From Ananas comosus (Eukaryota > Streptophyta > Magnoliopsida > Poales > Bromeliaceae): a stretch of DNA of 64,000 nt. Shown here piece by piece: positions 11,226-20,397 of the stretch (position 1 is the stretch's first letter; every line of letters starts with the position of its first letter). A program made the position numbers and the translations under genes. The stretch is from contig NW_017893392.1 of assembly GCF_001540865.1 (NCBI RefSeq), positions 21,149-85,148 of the forward strand, written 5' to 3'. Below the pieces are notes generated by a model that worked only from the letters and a program-made list of their open reading frames with translations, made no database searches and had not been told where the DNA came from.

Positions 11226-11607
11226 AATAAACCAGCAAACTTGTTACTAAATATCATTACTAATTAATATATAATTATTAATATATCCCTTTTTATTTAG
11301 AATTAAAAATTTTAAAACTAAAATTTAAAATTGAAAACATATAATTTTTAAGATTAAACTTATAATTTAAAATTTAAAATTCTAAAATTTATATTTTAAA
11401 TTTTAAATTCTAAAATTATTAATTTTTAAATTTTAAAATTTTAAATTTATTTTAAATTTTAAATTTTAAATTTAAAACTATTAATTTTGAAACTTAAAAT
11501 TTTATATTTGAAAACTAAAAATTTAAATTTAGTATCTAAATTTAAAAATTTAAAATTTTAAAATAGAAGACTTAAAATTTTAAAAATTAAAATATATATA
11601 ATTAATA

Positions 11608-11737
11608 GTCGTTAGTGCAAGTGGCAAAGGGCTTAGTGGTTGGTACTCGAGGTCTCAAGTTCGAATCCTAGTTGATTCACATTTCCAGCAAAGTTTATTT
11701 CTAGAAGAAATAAACGAAGCGGGTAGCATCTCAAAAA
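11608..11737 (+). mobile_element. tRNA-derived SINE (Au-SINE-like)
   Basis: An A-box-like GCAAGTGGCAAAGGGCTTAG and a B-box AGTTCGAATCC (11658-11668) form an internal pol III promoter. The downstream ACATTTCnAGCnAAGTTTATT..GAAATAAACGAAGCGGGTAGC body is one I recognise from plant Au SINEs. The tail is cut after TAGCATCTC and runs into A/T-rich DNA. It is not a tRNA gene: there is no cloverleaf 3' half or acceptor stem. It lies inside the CACTA-like element. Confidence 0.7.
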
Positions 11738-11970
11738 ATTTTAAATTAAAATTAAAAATATAATTTAAAATAAAATTAAAATTTTAAAATTTTAATTTCT
11801 AAGATCAGATATTTGTATTAACGGCATTATATTTATGTGCCACTAATAAATAATTTAAAATTAGCATTTAATCTCTTTTAGTGGCATGTTCCTAATGACA
11901 CTAATTGATTTACATTGGCGGCATTTATAATAAATACTACTAATACTTTTAGCAATATTAGCATAGGCAT

Positions 11971-12280
11971 TGTAATATACCGAAACTTCAGTAGAATACT
12001 CCGGACTTTAGCTAAATGGACTAAAATGTGCGAAGGAAATAGTTGGACAAAGTCAATTTGGCATTCCAACAATGTTGGAAAGGTTAAAAATGAGTTTCAG
12101 AAGAGTTAGAAAGGTTTTAGCATTGATCGGCGCGAAATAAAATCGAAGAAGATGCAAAACTGAAATTCTGGGCATTGTGTTACCGGTAATACATCGGGCT
12201 TATACCGGTACCAAACAGCTGACCGAGAGCAGCAGATCTCGGGTTTGAGAAATTTTGGCTGTTAAACCGGTGACACCCCT
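11971..12280 (+). mobile_element. LTR L, U3 start only
   Basis: The start TGTAATATACCGAAACTTC is that of the J/Q family. The following block (CATTCCAACAATGTTGGAAAG, then GTTAGAAAGGTTTTAGCATT) matches J and Q. Palindromes TTACCGGTAA (12180) and ATACCGGTAC (about 12203) are present. LTR M cuts it at 12281 and the remainder is not in the window. Confidence 0.68.
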
Positions 12281-12767
12281 TGTAACATACCGGATTTTAA
12301 TATAAAAGCAAAAATAAAAAAAAATAGTGTGAGATATTATTTTTATTGGATTTAGAGAAATAAAATATAACTCAGGAATGACTTGTGCTGAAATCGGAAT
12401 GAAAACAGAAGATTTAGAATTTTTTGTGAGAAACAAAGTTGATATTTTAGCAGAAAATGCACAGTGTCAGAAAATTATGAAAACTAGAGATATGTCGAAA
12501 ATATTTTTGTGAGGCTAGATTTAAAGTTTCATGTCAATCCGACACCCGAAAAGTAAAAAATAAAATCTAACTGCTATCTGCTAGAGATTACAGTTCGGTA
12601 GAGCTTTCGGTGACCAAATGTGGTCGAAACTGAAAGATTAAAATTCTTTCGTTAAGTTAAGTAAAACCGAGCCTGACTGCCAAATTTGAGCTCAAACGGA
12701 TATTCAGAAGGGCAGGCGAAAAATATCTGTACCTGTGCTGAAAGTTGAATAATGTTGAGGGGCTTTG

Positions 12768-12775
12768 TATAAAAA
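12768..12775 (+). promoter_or_regulatory. TATA-like box of LTR M
   Basis: GTATAAAAAGG stands just before a pyrimidine/CA-rich leader (12790-12860). The GGGGCTTTGTATAAA setting recurs, less perfectly, upstream of the leaders of related LTRs. Confidence 0.5.
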
Positions 12776-14173
12776 GGATTTCTCCCCTTTTCTTCTCCTC
12801 CATCAGCCCACGCACACAACACACGCACGCACACACCCTCTCCCTCTCCCTCTCCCTCACACTTGCAAAGAAGGAAGGATCTCTCTCTCTCTTGAAGGTG
12901 GAATCAAGAGAAGGATTGGTGGAGAAGGAATCAAGAAGGTGGATCATTTTTTTCTTCATCTTCTTCCTCTCCATTAGAGCTAGCCTGAGAGGTAAGCTTT
13001 GATGCCGTTTAATGGTAGATTTCTAGGGTTGAGTTTTTAAGCTCTAGAAATGGGTTTAATTGAATCCTAGGATGTTAAATGAATGTAAATTGCATGAATC
13101 AAGTTCCAATTTGGGTATTCTTGCAATAGTAGACACCTAGGGCTTCAAAAATGGCATTTTTGCTAGTAGATAGGTTTGATCTAAATTGAACCTATATAAA
13201 CCTAATTGCTAGGTATTCCGACGCGTTGGCGAAGTCGGTTCAGTGATTCGTCGAGCCTATGCGAAGATATTGAAGAAACGGACGTTTCGGCTTCGTTTTC
13301 GGAGACCTTTAATTTCCAAATTGTGGATTGGTGGTCGTTCGGTGGTCGAGCGTGAGATCGGACCGAACCGGGTGGCGTGTGCCGCGGGAGGCCGATTGCA
13401 AGTGTCGACAAGCAATCGGAACGCGATAACAGGTGGGTTGTGCTTACCAAAGCGACTAGTTCACCTCTATGCCAAAGCGGAGTATGAGTTCTTGTTGATG
13501 CATATGTATGGGCACGACGGCATTGTAATTATGCTAGATAGAAATGTATGCATGTGAATTTAAATGCTAGTTGGAGAATATATATGCATGATAGCATCAT
13601 GTGAATCATACTAGATGATAGTTGATAATGGCATATTGATGCATTGAAAATATATGCTAGTGATAGTTTCATGTTTAGATGTAATGGAACATGCTAGAGC
13701 ATATAAGTGAATGGTAACATGTTGTAGATCATGTTAGAAAGAACATACATGTTGGCATTGTAAGTGTGCTAGATGGAAAGTGTGTGCATGTATCATTATG
13801 AGAATTATGTTAAGTTGATAGTTGCATACTATTGCATGAAAACTATATGCTAGTGGATAGATGCATATTAATATTTATATGCATTGTAGAATCCATGCTA
13901 GGTACTTATTAGCATTGTGAGATTATGTTAGAGAGCATCATATTAACATATTGTTGATTATGTTAGATAAGATGCATGATAGTACTTGATGGGGACAATT
14001 AGAATGCCAAGTAGATCGAGTGGCACTTAACCTAGTGTATGAAACATAGGTTGGACATGAATGGCAACGAACCTAGTGTTACTAAACATAGGTCGGATAT
14101 GAACCTAGTGTTGTTGAACCTAGGGTGAATCATAAGTGGCATCTAACCTAATGATAAAGAACATAGGTTGAGA

Positions 14174-14178
14174 ATGAA
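14174..14178. other. Target-site duplication of N, left copy (ATGAA)
   Basis: ATGAA directly precedes the LTR start at 14179 and recurs at 23066-23070 directly after the last base of the 3' LTR. Five bases is the usual gypsy footprint. Confidence 0.9.
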
Positions 14179-14372
14179 TGTGACGCAGTGGACCTGTGCA
14201 AATTGCGAGGTTCGAGTGTTTGGACAGTGTCCCGAGTTTTCCCAGACTTTCTGGTGGGTCGTTGACAGTGTTCCGACCTATGGCTCGCATCCCGAGAATT
14301 GTAGTATTTTTTGTAGCGCTAAGGTCACTAAAGAGTTGGACATAGGCTACCCTCGGATTGCACTCTGCACAA

Positions 14373-14532
14373 GGTGTACCGGTACACCCTTGATGGCTGT
14401 ACCGGTACATACTTTGTACCGGTACACTTTTGATGGTTGTACCAGTACACTTGTGGCAGATTGCGAACCCGAGCCTCGGGTTTGCATTTTCGTAGGATGT
14501 GTATCGGTACACTTTCCCGTGTACCGGTACAC
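14373..14532. promoter_or_regulatory. GTACCGGTAC palindrome array in the N U3
   Basis: Five copies: GGTGTACCGGTACACC at 14373, CTGTACCGGTACAT at about 14398, TTGTACCGGTACAC at about 14415, a TGTACCAGTACAC variant at about 14438, and GTGTACCGGTACAC at 14519. One further TGTATCGGTACAC sits near 14500. They share the ACCGGT core with the GGACCGGTCC arrays but have different flanks. Confidence 0.7.
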
Positions 14533-14838
14533 TTTGGCAGAATCTAAGCAGTTTGAACTGTAGGGGGTTTTTCGCGATTGTGGCACCCTTATAACAGCAC
14601 CCAAGCCCCATAGGGCCTCTCTTGTGCTGGAACCTGAGGAGGAGCAAGGTAGGGAGCCCCTCTTTTCCCCTATTTGGATTTGATCTCTAATTTCTTGGAT
14701 TTTGATGGATTTCCCTCTTTTTTTCCCTATTGAAGCTACTTCCACCATTGTTGGAGCTTGGAGCTTGGATTTGGAGTTTGATTGAGGGAAGATACTTGAA
14801 GTTTGAGGACTTTGAGATGGTTTTGAGGCTTCTAAGAG

Positions 14839-16460
14839 GTAAGTGGCAAGATCCTTTCCTCTAGTTTTGGATTTTAGAGCTTTCTTTGAGATGAAACCCT
14901 AGTTTTGGGACTTAGGGTTTATTTTGGGCTTTTTGAACCTAGGGCTTTTGAGGCTTGATTGGTTGGTTTAGGACCTTCCTAGGGCTTGGATTGGACGGGT
15001 TCTAGCTCTCTTTTGGAGCTTAGGAGAAGATTTCTACTCTTGAGGTGAGTTTTGGCCCTTTTGCTTCTAGGTTAAAGATTGAGCTTATTGCTCTTCGTAT
15101 CGATTGGATGACACCATTTTTTTTATGTTCTTAGGGTGCTAGGAAGCTTGTGGAAATCTCTGTTCGGCGAAACGAAAGTTTCGATTTTGGTGGGTTTGAG
15201 CCTTCGACATGAGAAAATCTCATATTTGGTGATAAGTGCTTCGTGTACTAATAATTCATGCATTTTCATGCTAGATGTGTTTATTATGAATTTTAGAATG
15301 CTTAAAATGCCCATGTTATATATAACGAAATTTTGGACCTCTATGTAGTAGAGAGTGGCTTGAGAGAGAGAGTTGGTTGCATTTAGCATTCTATATGAGA
15401 TTTGGTTTCATGTTTCTATAGAGTAAATGAGCTATGATTCATGCATTTAAACATAAGTTTAATTGAGACATGAAAGATGACGGTTGCTATATATATAGGC
15501 ATCGAATTTGATATCATGTGAATTAGAGAGCTAATGTCATCAAGCGGCATTGAGCTCAGGACATGTGTGAACCTAGTGGATAGGGCCATTGAGGGATTTG
15601 GAAAACATGTTGAACATCAAATTGACTAAGTGTCAGCAAGGGGCACTAGGCGTAGCAAATGTTGAAACTTCACATTGTGACTTAAACTAGATCTTCGGGA
15701 TGCTAGTAACTATACCATGTTAGAGACATGAGGGTTGGATACTTGAGACTTGGACTATGCTTGCTTGCCATTTGTGCTCATTCGCACATGCTTGTGAGGG
15801 TCGCTCCCTACAAGCCGGCACTCCGGAGTTAGCCTACGCGACCTATGTTCGCTCGTGCGGTATTGAGAAGCCTACGGGGTCGAGTGGGACAGACACATTC
15901 CAAGAGTAGGGATGTTGGGCTACCACAGGCACTTAGGCGGCACAAGCTGGACTACCTTTGGTAGGTCCTTGATTGGAAATGGAAATCGATACGGTGTTGA
16001 GAATGAATAATCGCTACTAGACAGGCTTAGTAGTTGGATTAGGTGACATGCTCATGACATAGCAATAGGGTATATAGTACACTTGCCGGTTTCATACATT
16101 GCATCATAGTATACTAGGTTATCTTGATAGAGCATACTCCATATATTTTGGCATATGGTATTGTGAGGTTTACTTGTTCATTATGTTGAGGCATATTAGT
16201 ATGCATTGGATATATTATCTTATGATAGCGTAGATGTACATCACCATGACATCATACTTATTGGAGACATAGTAGTATAGCATTTCATTCATGCTTTCTT
16301 TCAGCAGTTTTCGTGTTCGCTATTTATTGCATATTACTATATGTCGTTACTTATCCTTTTCTTTTGGGGCCTAGTGGTGCATTGAGCTGAGGTCAGTAAT
16401 TGCCCACTGGGAACTATAAATTATAGTTCTCACGCCCTCTTTTTCTCGATATTTTTCAGA
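14839..16460 (+). other. Candidate LTR intron of N, 1,622 bp
   Basis: It is bounded by AGAG|GTAAGT and a pyrimidine-rich tract ending TTTTTCAG|AG. Both are near-consensus plant splice signals, and the equivalent pair recurs in most other LTRs here. Removing it would leave a short leader joined to the U5. No transcript evidence is available, so this is an inference from sequence. Confidence 0.45.
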
Positions 16461-16867
16461 GCCTTCCACGCAGGGTGAGGCCAGGGATCGCGGGAAGGGA
16501 GTTGCTTCGAGCTAGCTTCCTTCGAGGACGAGTTGTTAGGTGGTCTACCTCTCGATGTCTTACCTTTTTTAGAGAGGTTGAGGGTTTTACCAGTGTACTA
16601 GAGACCACCATTTTTGTACTAGTGACAGATATTGTATTACTTATGGTTTCTTTTATTGTCTAGCTTTATTTCTATACTTTAGTGTAGATGTTAGAACTTT
16701 ACTCGCTCTGATATCGTTAGTTGCTCGTTATTTCACTTCTTTTATTCGTTCTATCTCTTGCTTTACTTCCGCTTTTGTTCTAGACGCCTTATATGTGTAG
16801 ACATATGGCGGGTCTGGGCACGCTACCGGGAGGGCCTTCGCTGGTCCCGGGGCGTGACAAGTTAATT

Positions 16868-16879
16868 TGGTATCAGAGC
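16868..16879 (+). other. Primer-binding site of N
   Basis: TGGTATCAGAGC, a perfect initiator-Met tRNA match, lies eight bases after the LTR end at 16859. Confidence 0.95.
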
Positions 16880-17192
16880 CTAGGGTTGAGTCTTAGAGGA
16901 CCTAGTAAACCTTAGGCCGGTTGGACTATAGGAATTAGGCTCGTGAGAGACGGGGTATAATTGACTTGTGAGCGGAAGTATTTCGATTAGGTTTATGATA
17001 ACTCTAAAAAGTTAGAGTTGGATCGGAGTGCATGGCTTCTAACTTCGCGGAGGGTTACGTTGGCGGCCGACAACGTAACATCGGGAGTTAGTAGTGAAAG
17101 ACACTTCCTTACTTTCGCATGATTTGGGGATTTATCTATTTGAGCGGGGATGCGGTAGCGTGGGTTACTAACTTGCGCTTTTATGCTTCGTA

Positions 17193-18662
17193 GTGACGAT
17201 GCCGATTACACGATCCCAGTCTGCCGGGGCGGATGATGCGGCACACCCCGAGGAGGTCGAGACCTCCGCTACTTCCGGATCTAGCGAGGTCCGTGATTTG
17301 AGGGCCCAGCTTGCGGTTCTCACTGATCTGTTGGCGCAGCAGACGGGAGCGGCACAGCGACAGGCTGAGGTGGCCGAGCGGTAGGAGGCGAGGATGAAGC
17401 ATCTTGAGGACCTCCTACTTCAGCAGGCGGCAGTTTCGAGGGAGACCCAGGTTCCCACACCGCCAGCACCTGTGGTGGACGTCGCTCCGAGGGCGCAGTC
17501 CCCCGCGCCCAGTTCTTCACGTGCGGCACCGGCAACCGCACCTCGGGAGGAGGTGGCTGCGGCACTACCAGTTCAGAGACCGGTCACGGGGGCAGCATTC
17601 CCCGTGATGGCCGATGGAGCCGAGCGGGATCGGCTTATGGAGCGCCTCGGTGAGTTCAGGAGGTGCAGCCCGAGGACGTTTGATGGCGAGAACGTCGACC
17701 ACTGGATTGTTGAGAAGTGGTTACTGCACATGGAGAAGCTGTTTCGAGATACCTTCGTTGAGGAAAGGGACAGAGTTTGGCTCGCCACCCACTTCCTGGA
17801 CGGCGAGGCCTATCGTTGGTGGTTGGATATCCAGGACAACCCGAACACCGACTTGGCAACGATTACTTGGACTAGGTTCAAGGAGCTTCTTCTGGCGCAC
17901 CACTTTCCTACCAGCGTCAAGAGGAAGATGGAGCAGGATTTGCGCAGCTTGCGCCAGGATGAGCGGTCAGTGGCTGAATACGAGAGGGAGTTCTCCCGGA
18001 TACTACACTGTGTACCGTTTGTTGTGAGAGATGATGAGGACAAAGCCCGCATCTTTGAGCGCGGTTTGCGGCCTTCTATCTTCCGGTTGGTGCAGTCTTC
18101 CAACCTCCAGACCTACCGGGAGGTTGTGGATCGAGCCTTGATTGTGGAGGCAGGAGCGGCGGATCTGCAGGAGCGTCGCGAGAGCTTGGAGAAAGGGAAG
18201 GGTAAGAGGCCCGCGGCTGAGGGTGCGAGTCAGACGCACTCACGGAGGCCGCCGAGGCATCTCAGGAGCAGGAGCCAGTCGCGAGGACGCGGCCAGTCTA
18301 CCCAGCGAGGAGGACCCGATCGTCGCCAGGCCCCCCGCTGCGTGATCTGTGGCGGTCCTCACTACCCGCGGCAGTGTTCACGCAGCCGGGGCAGGTGCTT
18401 CTTGTGTGGCCAGGAGGGCCACTTCCAGTCGGACTGCCCGAGGAGTCCATTGCCAGCGCCATCTGCGGCATCTGCACCAGCATCGCCAGGTCCCAGCCCG
18501 GGGACATCTTCTGCGCACCACCAGGCAGGACGGCCCCCAGTTTTGCGGCAGGCAGAGGGGTCACGGCAGGCCCCGAGCGGGCGCCTGTACGCAGCCCAGA
18601 ATGACGAGGCGGCGGCAGCCGAGAATGTGGTCGCAGGTATCATTTTACTTCATGGTATTTGA
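17193..18662 (+). pseudogene. gag: Gypsy gag of N, split by one TAG
   Basis: Capsid/nucleocapsid protein of N. The start is ATG at 17193 (or the in-frame ATG at 17199). An in-frame TAG at 17382-17384 separates the first 63 residues from the rest; both parts share the frame. The N-terminal half is a coiled-coil-like, Gln/Glu-rich segment and a Pro/Ala-rich linker. The Retrotrans_gag domain follows (about residues 155-320: FDGE.., EKWLLHMEKLF, GEAYRWWLDI, FERGLRPSI). A basic Arg/Ser-rich linker precedes two zinc knuckles, CVICGGPHYPRQC (residue 383 on) and CFLCGQEGHFQSDC (residue 402 on). Two knuckles is fewer than unusual but more than the common single one. The terminal TGA at 18660 sits where gag normally reads through into protease, so gag-pol was probably one frame. 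The TAG is likely a CAG (Gln) after C-to-T change. Confidence 0.92.
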
Positions 18663-19006
18663 GTTAGAGCTTTGTTTGATACCGGTGCATCGCATTCATT
18701 CATTGATCGGCTGTTTGCCGAGCTGCATGGCATCCCACTTGTATCCTTGTTACATACGGGCCGAGTCGTTGTACCCGACCATTCTTTGGACATTCGGGAG
18801 TTTTGCCCCAGTTGCCCTATTCGGGTTGGAGATTGGATCATGCCCGTGGACTTATTAGCGTTGCATAAACTCTGGGAGTTTGACATTGTGTTGGGCATGG
18901 ATTGGTTGACGAAGTACTACGCCACTATCGATTGCAAAGATCGAACGGTGATCTTTAAAGAGCCAGGGCAGGCGGAGGTTGTGTACCGAGGATGCCAGAG
19001 TTCGCT
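18663..19006 (+). pseudogene. pol: Gypsy aspartic protease of N, cut by the gap
   Basis: This is the retropepsin-like protease that would cleave the polyprotein. It is in frame with gag, separated only by the TGA at 18660-18662. The catalytic motif is ALFDTGASHSFI, with the active-site Asp codon at 18678-18680. The segment ILPVDLL-like IMPVDLLAL and FDIVLGMDWLTKYYATIDC (about 18875-18935) follows, typical of gypsy RVP_2 proteases. The frame runs straight into the N-run, so the junction to reverse transcriptase is not visible. No start codon of its own is needed if it is translated as a gag-pol fusion. Confidence 0.9.
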
Positions 19007-19031
19007 NNNNNNNNNNNNNNNNNNNNNNNNN
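19007..19031. other. Assembly gap, 25 Ns
   Basis: The run has exactly 25 Ns, probably a fixed-size placeholder. Protease lies on the left and the integrase zinc-finger region on the right. Reverse transcriptase and RNase H (normally about 1.5-2 kb) are therefore missing. Confidence 0.95.
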
Positions 19032-19079
19032 TTCCGCGACGACTTTGTGTACGGGCGGATTAATGGCATGAAATGAGGA

Positions 19080-20270
19080 ACATCTTCAAGAAGCAACACC
19101 GAGCACCGTATGCTATTACATACCGGAAGGCACCAAGAGTACAAGGATTTGAAATACTTTGATTGGTGGCCCGGGATGAAAATGGATGTTGTGAGTTTGT
19201 TGCAGCAATGCTAAATTTGCAACAAGTGAAGCGTAGCACGAGTTCTGCGGGGAAGTTTGCAGAAGAGTACCGATTCCAGTTGGAAGTGGGAAATGAGATC
19301 ACCCATGGATTTCTGATGGTGATTGCCCCGCTCTCTTCAGTGAGGCATGACGCTATTTGGGTGCATTGTAGTAGATTGACGAAGATCGCACATTTCATAA
19401 CCATCCACACTACTTGACTGGTCGATGAGATCGCACAGGTATCTTGGCATGAGATTGTGCATATGCACGCGGTACCTAATTCTATCGTTTTCAGATCGAA
19501 CCCGTTTTGTGTCCCACTATTGGAGGAGCTTTACAGGACGCTTCTGGGTACGGTATTGGATCAGTAGTGCTTTCCACCCCTCAGAGGTGCGACAGTCGAA
19601 GCGTATGATACAGACATTCGAGGACAGGCTTCGAGCCTGGTGTGATCGACTTCCAGGGAGAGGATCGCGTAGCATCTACGATGGCACGAGTTTGCTCTTA
19701 GTAACAACAGTTATCAAGGCAAGATCAAGATGGCACGTTCGAGGCACTTATGGCGGAAGTGTAGTCGCACTTATAATTGGAGTGAAGTTGCGCGAGAGAT
19801 ATGGCTTTAGGCCGGATATGCTCAGGAAGCAGAGGACAAGGTCGCATTGCTCGGAGCGATTTGTTGCCGCCAGGTAGGCAGAGGAGTTATGTTATCGGCC
19901 GTCACGAGATGGAGTTCAGATTGTGACATGTTTCTTTGAAAGTTTACGGCCGACTAAAGAATTAGAAGTTTGGAATCCGGGGTAGTTGAGCCCCCGATTA
20001 CATTGCGACCATTTGAGATTTTGGAGCGTGTAGGGCCCAGGCTGCCGTATAGACTTGCTGATCTACGCCAAACGCTATCGGGTTTACAACAATGTATTCA
20101 TGTAATCGCGTCCTTTACGAAGTAATCACGACCCTGTCGTGCTCACCTATAGCTGTGTTGGAGTACTATGGAGTGCGGATTTCTTGAGAGCAACCTTTGA
20201 GGATTTGGCTGCGCAAAGGTAAAAGATTGCAGAACGGGAAATTCTACGTGAAGGTGCTTTGGAGAACTAC
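19080..20270 (+). pseudogene. pol: Gypsy integrase and C-terminal region of N, frameshifted throughout
   Basis: This would insert the cDNA into the genome. Recognisable pieces occur in shifting frames: the zinc-finger end and YKDLKYFDWWPGMKMDVV (19135-19195), then AIWVHCSRLTKIAHFI (about 19350-19400) of the catalytic core. After that come VPNSIVFRSNP (about 19470-19500) and SAFHPSEVRQSKRMIQTFEDRLRAW (about 19565-19640, cf. the usual FHPQTDGQSER), and a C-terminal FEILERVG (20010-20035) before the GPF/Y-like end. Single-base gains and losses every 20-60 bp break all frames. This could be decay, but the noise pattern suggests poor consensus sequence. Confidence 0.82.
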
Positions 20271-20397
20271 GACGAGCGCTAAGCATTCGGAGCTAGAGAG
20301 CGCGCTTACGACGCTATCCCCATCTTTTTCAGATGGACCTTGAGGTAACAGCGTTGCTGTTCGAGTTTCGCGGACGGAAATCCTTTTTAGGAGGGCG

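Larger units (their letters stand above)
10816..11970 (+). mobile_element. Non-autonomous CACTA-like element, right end missing
   Basis: It opens with CACTACAACAAATTC at 10816, the classic CACTA-superfamily (En/Spm) terminus. Many subterminal boxes follow (AGCGGCATT, TAGCAGCA, GCCGCTA). The right subterminal zone is seen at about 11820-11965 (GCGGCATTTATAA, GTGCCAC). The expected inverted terminus TTGTAGTG is absent because LTR L starts at 11971. The middle (11260-11600, 11740-11810) is AT-rich simple sequence. There is no transposase frame, so it would depend on a partner. Confidence 0.65.
12281..14178 (+). mobile_element. LTR M (5' LTR of element P), part 1 of 3
   Basis: The start is TGTAACATACCGGATTTTAA, the same family as solo LTR M' (54309). 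It carries no ACCGGT array. TATAAAAA at 12768-12775, a CA/CCCTCT-rich leader, and the AG|GTAAGC donor-like site (GT at 12992-12993) follow. The conserved cores are at 13221-13270 and 13426-13478, and the ATGCTAGATG-rich body runs to N at 14179. Summing the three parts without duplicated target bases gives 3,563 bp; M' is 3,555 bp. That agreement confirms the nesting reconstruction. Confidence 0.85.
14179..16859 (+). mobile_element. 5' LTR of N, 2,681 bp
   Basis: It runs from TGTGACGCAGTGGACC to GGGGCGTGACA. The U3 holds GTGTACCGGTACAC-type palindromes (14373-14532). A TTATAA box lies near 14588, a leader follows, and a donor-like AGAG|GTAAGT has its GT at 14839. Late in the LTR a hairpin GAACTATA/TATAGTTC (16411-16429) is followed by TTTTTCTCGATATTTTTCAG ending at 16460, an excellent acceptor-like site. 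V and U belong to the same family. Confidence 0.92.

Noticed and set aside
11608..11737. Possible tRNA gene
   Set aside because: A- and B-box-like sequences are present, but no acceptor or anticodon stem folds out and the downstream body is that of a SINE.
14120..14748. Frames of 131-175 codons around the N U3
   Set aside because: They span the LTR boundary or the palindrome array and are repeated in the 3' LTR with breaks. No protein family is recognisable.
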